Shown here: positions 60,651 to 64,000 of the stretch, in pieces | Layout of the letters: the number at the start of each line of letters is the position of its first letter | Numbering within the stretch: position 1 is the first letter of the stretch | DNA from: Hofstenia miamia | Lineage: Eukaryota; Xenacoelomorpha; Acoela | DNA length: 64,000 nt | NCBI GenBank assembly: GCA_004352715.1 | Contig: SCFE01000082.1 | Span: forward strand, 1,276,962 to 1,340,961 | Direction: 5' to 3' | The notes under the pieces: model-generated | The model's database searches: none | What the model was told of the DNA's origin: nothing | Seen by the model: only the letters and a program-made list of their open reading frames with translations | Made by a program: the position numbers and the translations under genes

Positions 60651-60987
60651 CACACCCCAATAGCAAAGCCACGTGACATTTTCGTTATTTTACGTTTTTT
60701 GGTTGCAAAGTCGGGTAATTACGTGGCACTGTAACGAAATTTAAATTCGTCAAGTCATTTCTTCAATTACATGGCAAATTTGTAAAATTTTTTCCAAAAT
60801 GTCATCAACTATCATCAAAAAGGCAACTACCAACATGTGTTGCTTAAAAGTTTGTTTACATAAGAGAAATATTTTCAATTACGTGGCAAAAAGGAACCAT
60901 ATTTACCAAAATGCGACGTAAATTCTAAGTGAAAGTGCGACGTATTGCCACGAAAATGCCACGTGGCATTGCTATTAGGGTAGTGTG
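60651..60987. mobile_element. MITE with 35-bp-class TIRs and ACGTGGCA motifs, 337 bp
   Basis: The left end reads CACACCCCAATAGCAAAGCC, then ACGTGACATTTTCGT. The right end, read inward, is CACACTACCCTAATAGCAAT, then GCCACGTGGCATTTTCGT, an imperfect inverted terminal repeat. Inside, AATTACGTGGCA-type words recur at about 60715, 60767 (AATTACATGGCA) and 60878, with a complementary TGCCACG cluster at about 60945-60965. A target duplication was not resolved and there is no coding sequence. Superfamily unknown. Confidence 0.7.
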
Positions 60988-62854
60988 CGTCTCAATGAAA
61001 ATATTATGATTGCAGTTTGGTGCAATGCGGTGAAAATTTCATTCCTTGCGCTAGATTGTAGTGGACAGTGGGTCCTATTTTAAAAAGTGGATCACTAGGC
61101 CTATATTACCTTTCACATTATTGTCTAAAATCATGGATTTTTTGTTGCTGTAAACTAGTTTTGTGTAATATATTTGTTTCAGATCAATAAATTTCTAAAT
61201 TTTATAAAACGTATTAAGAATGGTTTAATCAGAAATAACTAGATATGTAAAGTAGCGGCTCTTGTTAGGTTTAAAAAGTAGTAATTTACAGTATTTTTCT
61301 GATTTTTTCAAGTAAACAAATATTTTAAATTAAGCAAAGTTCAATGAAGTCATCAACTGTAATCTTCTTTGCTGATCACCACTTATTGTCCAAACAAGCA
61401 ATATTTCACAAACTTAATTGACAACTTCACACATTTGAAGTATTTACATAAAATTTAAGATTTTCAATTTTCATTACATATTAAAATGTTCTTCAATTAT
61501 TTGATTTTGCTTAAAAAGAACTGAAGGGCATTACAGCAGATTGAAAGCAGGCAAATTTAATTAAGTAAACCCATTACGGTATGCCACTGTCATTATCAAA
61601 TCTTTTCCTATTACAACATTAACAATATAATTTTATAATATAAATCTCTCTGGTTAAGTTTGGATCCATTAAATCAATCTAGAATGATTCGATAAGTTGA
61701 ATTAAACATCGTCGATTGTCTTAGGTTAATTTCATTTTGCAGTCTTTAAGTGATTCAAAATTGGTGATTGATTCTTATGTTCTTGAATCTTGGTATCAAA
61801 TGTCTTGAAGTCTTCAATGTATTCAACACCACAATTTCAATAAATTTGAAATACTAACTTGGTAAGGTTTTTCATCTTGATTTCCATCATTAACTTTAAG
61901 CGTTTTGTCTAAATTTTCAAAAAATTTCTCCAAACCAATTAAAAAATTTGGAAATCCTGCATATGAACTATGAACACATCTATGGGTAAATATGTTTTCT
62001 TGTGATGTTTTCAAATGTTAGATATCTTAATTAGTTCCTGAATTAGGAGCGTCTAAATTTTTTTATAGAAAACATCACAAATTGTAAGAATGTTTGCGTT
62101 ACTTAGGGTTATCTTAACTAAATATGTACATTGTACATAGGCATGGGTACAAGTGTACAGATTTTCATAACCAACCCAACCCCATCATAAAAAGTACGCA
62201 CCCTGATCTTAGTACAAATTCATAGCAAGACCAAAATTCGCAACAGCACTGATGATTTGTTAAATAATGGATAAAATTTTTTGCAAGAATATTAAGCGTA
62301 TTGTTCAAAGCAACATGGAAAGACCCTTACAATAAAGTAAATTCCGGCAACCTATACCGAGACCCAGACATTTTGAAACGTGTTTGTCTCTTTACAGTTG
62401 ATGGTCATATCAAAACAGCATATTTTCAGTCAGCTGCAACAAGCCAATTCCACATTTCGCCACACTATCCCATTTTACCTCATCTTTCCCTATGTATGTG
62501 GAAAAATGACACATAAGCAAACATCCAGAAGTTAATAAACTAAGGAATGAAACATTCAATGACTAAGACAACATATAGCTTAAAAAATTATATACCAAAT
62601 GTGTGGTGTGTGAGATGAAGATCAAGAGTGTACGTGGGTACCCAACCAACCCACACAGGCACACTTTCAAAAATGCGGTACTCAATCCATTCCATACTCG
62701 CTGCGAACAGAGGTCATACAGCACCACAGCCGCAAATTTTTTTCAACAATAACCGCTCTTATACCTAGAAAAAAATAGATTTATGCTATAAAATACACCA
62801 TCATGCAGTGCGTATGCTGTCATCGATGTAGTTGTTAATATCTGTACTTGTTGT

Positions 62855-62904
<50 letters not shown>

Positions 62905-63089
62905 CATAAAACATTGAAATTACAGTCTTTGATGTTCTAGATAAATAAGAATATAATACAATTAATAGATTGCGTTTTATGTAGTATATACTAAGTTTGC
63001 TAAATAAATAAATTAATAAATGTTTGATTTACTCAATGTGAGCTATACAAGAACAGTTTATATATTTCTTACAACTATATTGATTATAT
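60988..63089. other. Gene-free stretch, 2.1 kb
   Basis: No gene was recognised. GGGTAC/GTACCC-rich patches at 62140-62220 and 62620-62700 resemble decayed transposon ends. A long (TA)n tract is listed separately. Confidence 0.45.
62858..62901. repeat. (TA)n microsatellite, longest in the window
   Basis: About 22 uninterrupted TA dinucleotides. Confidence 0.92.
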
Positions 63090-63950
63090 TCATTATGAAA
63101 ATAACAAAAAATATTCTTTTTAATTTACTAGTCCTTAAAGAACTTCCTAATAAATTGATTGAGTGGTACTAAAAAATAGTTTATTAAAGGTTAGTCCCTA
63201 TGAAATAAAAATTATCAGTCTTATTTTTCTGATTTGATGGCGATTGTCTGAAACAACCTGTATAATATGATCATGCATATTTATTGTATGATATTTACCT
63301 TTAATCAGTTACATCAAGAAAGTTTTCGACTTAATATAATTCCTAAATATTTGATTGCTTCTGTTTATTTAAAGTGAATGTCATTAAGCGGCACTAAGTT
63401 GCTACAAAAACTAATCATTTGGGATTTATCCATGCTAATTTCGATTTATTAACTTTCGCTCAATGCTTGAAATTCGAAATGTCATTATCTAATTCATCTT
63501 CAGAATTATTGAATAATTTGAATCATTAGCATATAGTAATATAGAGAAAATTGAGCGACTATCAATAATATCATCAATGAAAGCAGGGAACATAAATATA
63601 CCCAAGCAGGATCCTTGTGGTATTCTACTCATTACTGCGTTAGGTCTTGATAAATAAGAATTTACAGAAACCTATTGAGTACGTCCGTTATAGGTAAGAA
63701 GTTAACAGCTTACGAAAATTACCACCAATTTAAAATTTTTTGTCAAGTCTCATCATAAGCAAAGGCTTTTCGAAAATTTATATATCTGACATGAAACTGG
63801 TGTGCAATTGAACCGTTTTTATGAACAGGAGTTATTTTTGCAATTTTTCACATCTCTGGGTAATTAACATCAGTAAGAATAAATTGGAAGACCTTGATTA
63901 GGTGAATAGACATTCATTTGCCTATATGTTTAGAAAACTGTTTGATATTA
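63090..63950 (-). mobile_element. LINE reverse transcriptase relic (ORF2)
   Basis: The minus strand, read from about 63920 downward, gives PEMWKIAKITPVHKNGSIAH, then a damaged palm region, then SRIPQGSCLGIFMFPAFIDD. That is the RT G-[IV]-PQGS-x-LG-x-x-x-F block. It is followed by SILLYANDSNYS, where the catalytic YADD is YAND. Beyond a stop come NDISNFK, AKVNKSKLAWINPK and, near 63340, EAIKYLGIILSRKLSW, matching the thumb region of Jockey/CR1-type LINEs. Multiple stops and frameshifts, a deletion between fingers and palm, and the mutated active site show that it is dead. It may extend past the right edge of the window. Confidence 0.82.
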
Positions 63951-64000
63951 GAAACTGAAAACTGAAAAGCAGGATTGCAACGAATATATATGTATAAGAC

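Overview
The window looks like nuclear DNA from an AT-rich invertebrate genome. It has no bacterial-style gene packing. It carries one recognisable metazoan gene in more than 60 kb, plus eukaryotic DNA transposons, degraded non-LTR retrotransposons and many (TA)n microsatellites. The species cannot be named from the sequence.

The only confident host gene is an intronless Frizzled receptor of the Fz5/8 subfamily (37576-39213, + strand, 545 codons). It has a signal peptide, a complete ten-cysteine Wnt-binding domain, seven membrane segments and a C-terminal PDZ ligand (-THV). A promoter-like stretch lies upstream and an AATAAA signal about 560 nt past the stop. The conserved membrane-proximal KTxxxW motif is broken exactly where the DNA reads CTGTCTCTTATACACATCT (39119-39137). 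That is a 19/19 match to the Tn5/Nextera mosaic-end adapter, so the defect is most likely a library or assembly artefact and not biology.

1-37 kb is a gene desert holding non-autonomous transposons. Three hAT-type elements have 8-bp target duplications (314-687, 7893-8275, 28216-28958). There is also a hAT transposase relic (942-1115), a 0.94-kb foldback (9648-10588), a Tc1/mariner-type MITE that still encodes the transposase C-terminus (14015-14450), a LINE 3' end (22327-22571) and a TIR element with a coiled-coil coding remnant (33789-34553). GC-richer, unique-looking blocks between them could be regulatory DNA for the Frizzled gene.

42-49 kb is probably misassembled. Two 1000-N gaps flank a 2.3-kb contig (44514-46849) that is an inverted copy of 32610-34132 with about 0.8 kb of extra sequence. 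The contig ends outside the two gaps (42662-43513 and 47850-48703) are near-identical direct repeats. The simplest reading is two unmerged haplotypes of a heterozygous animal. A LINE reverse-transcriptase relic and a piggyBac-like (TTAA) MITE lie in the duplicated part. A smaller version of the same problem sits at 14481-14703, where identical 101-bp copies flank a 21-N gap.

49-64 kb has one uncertain 134-codon ORF (50097-50501), a 4.1-kb inverted repeat (55290-59421), a palindromic-ended MITE with repeated ACGTGGCA motifs (60651-60987) and a decayed LINE reverse transcriptase on the minus strand (63090-63950).

I found no new molecular system. The most consequential results are the adapter inside the receptor gene and the haplotype-duplication structure.
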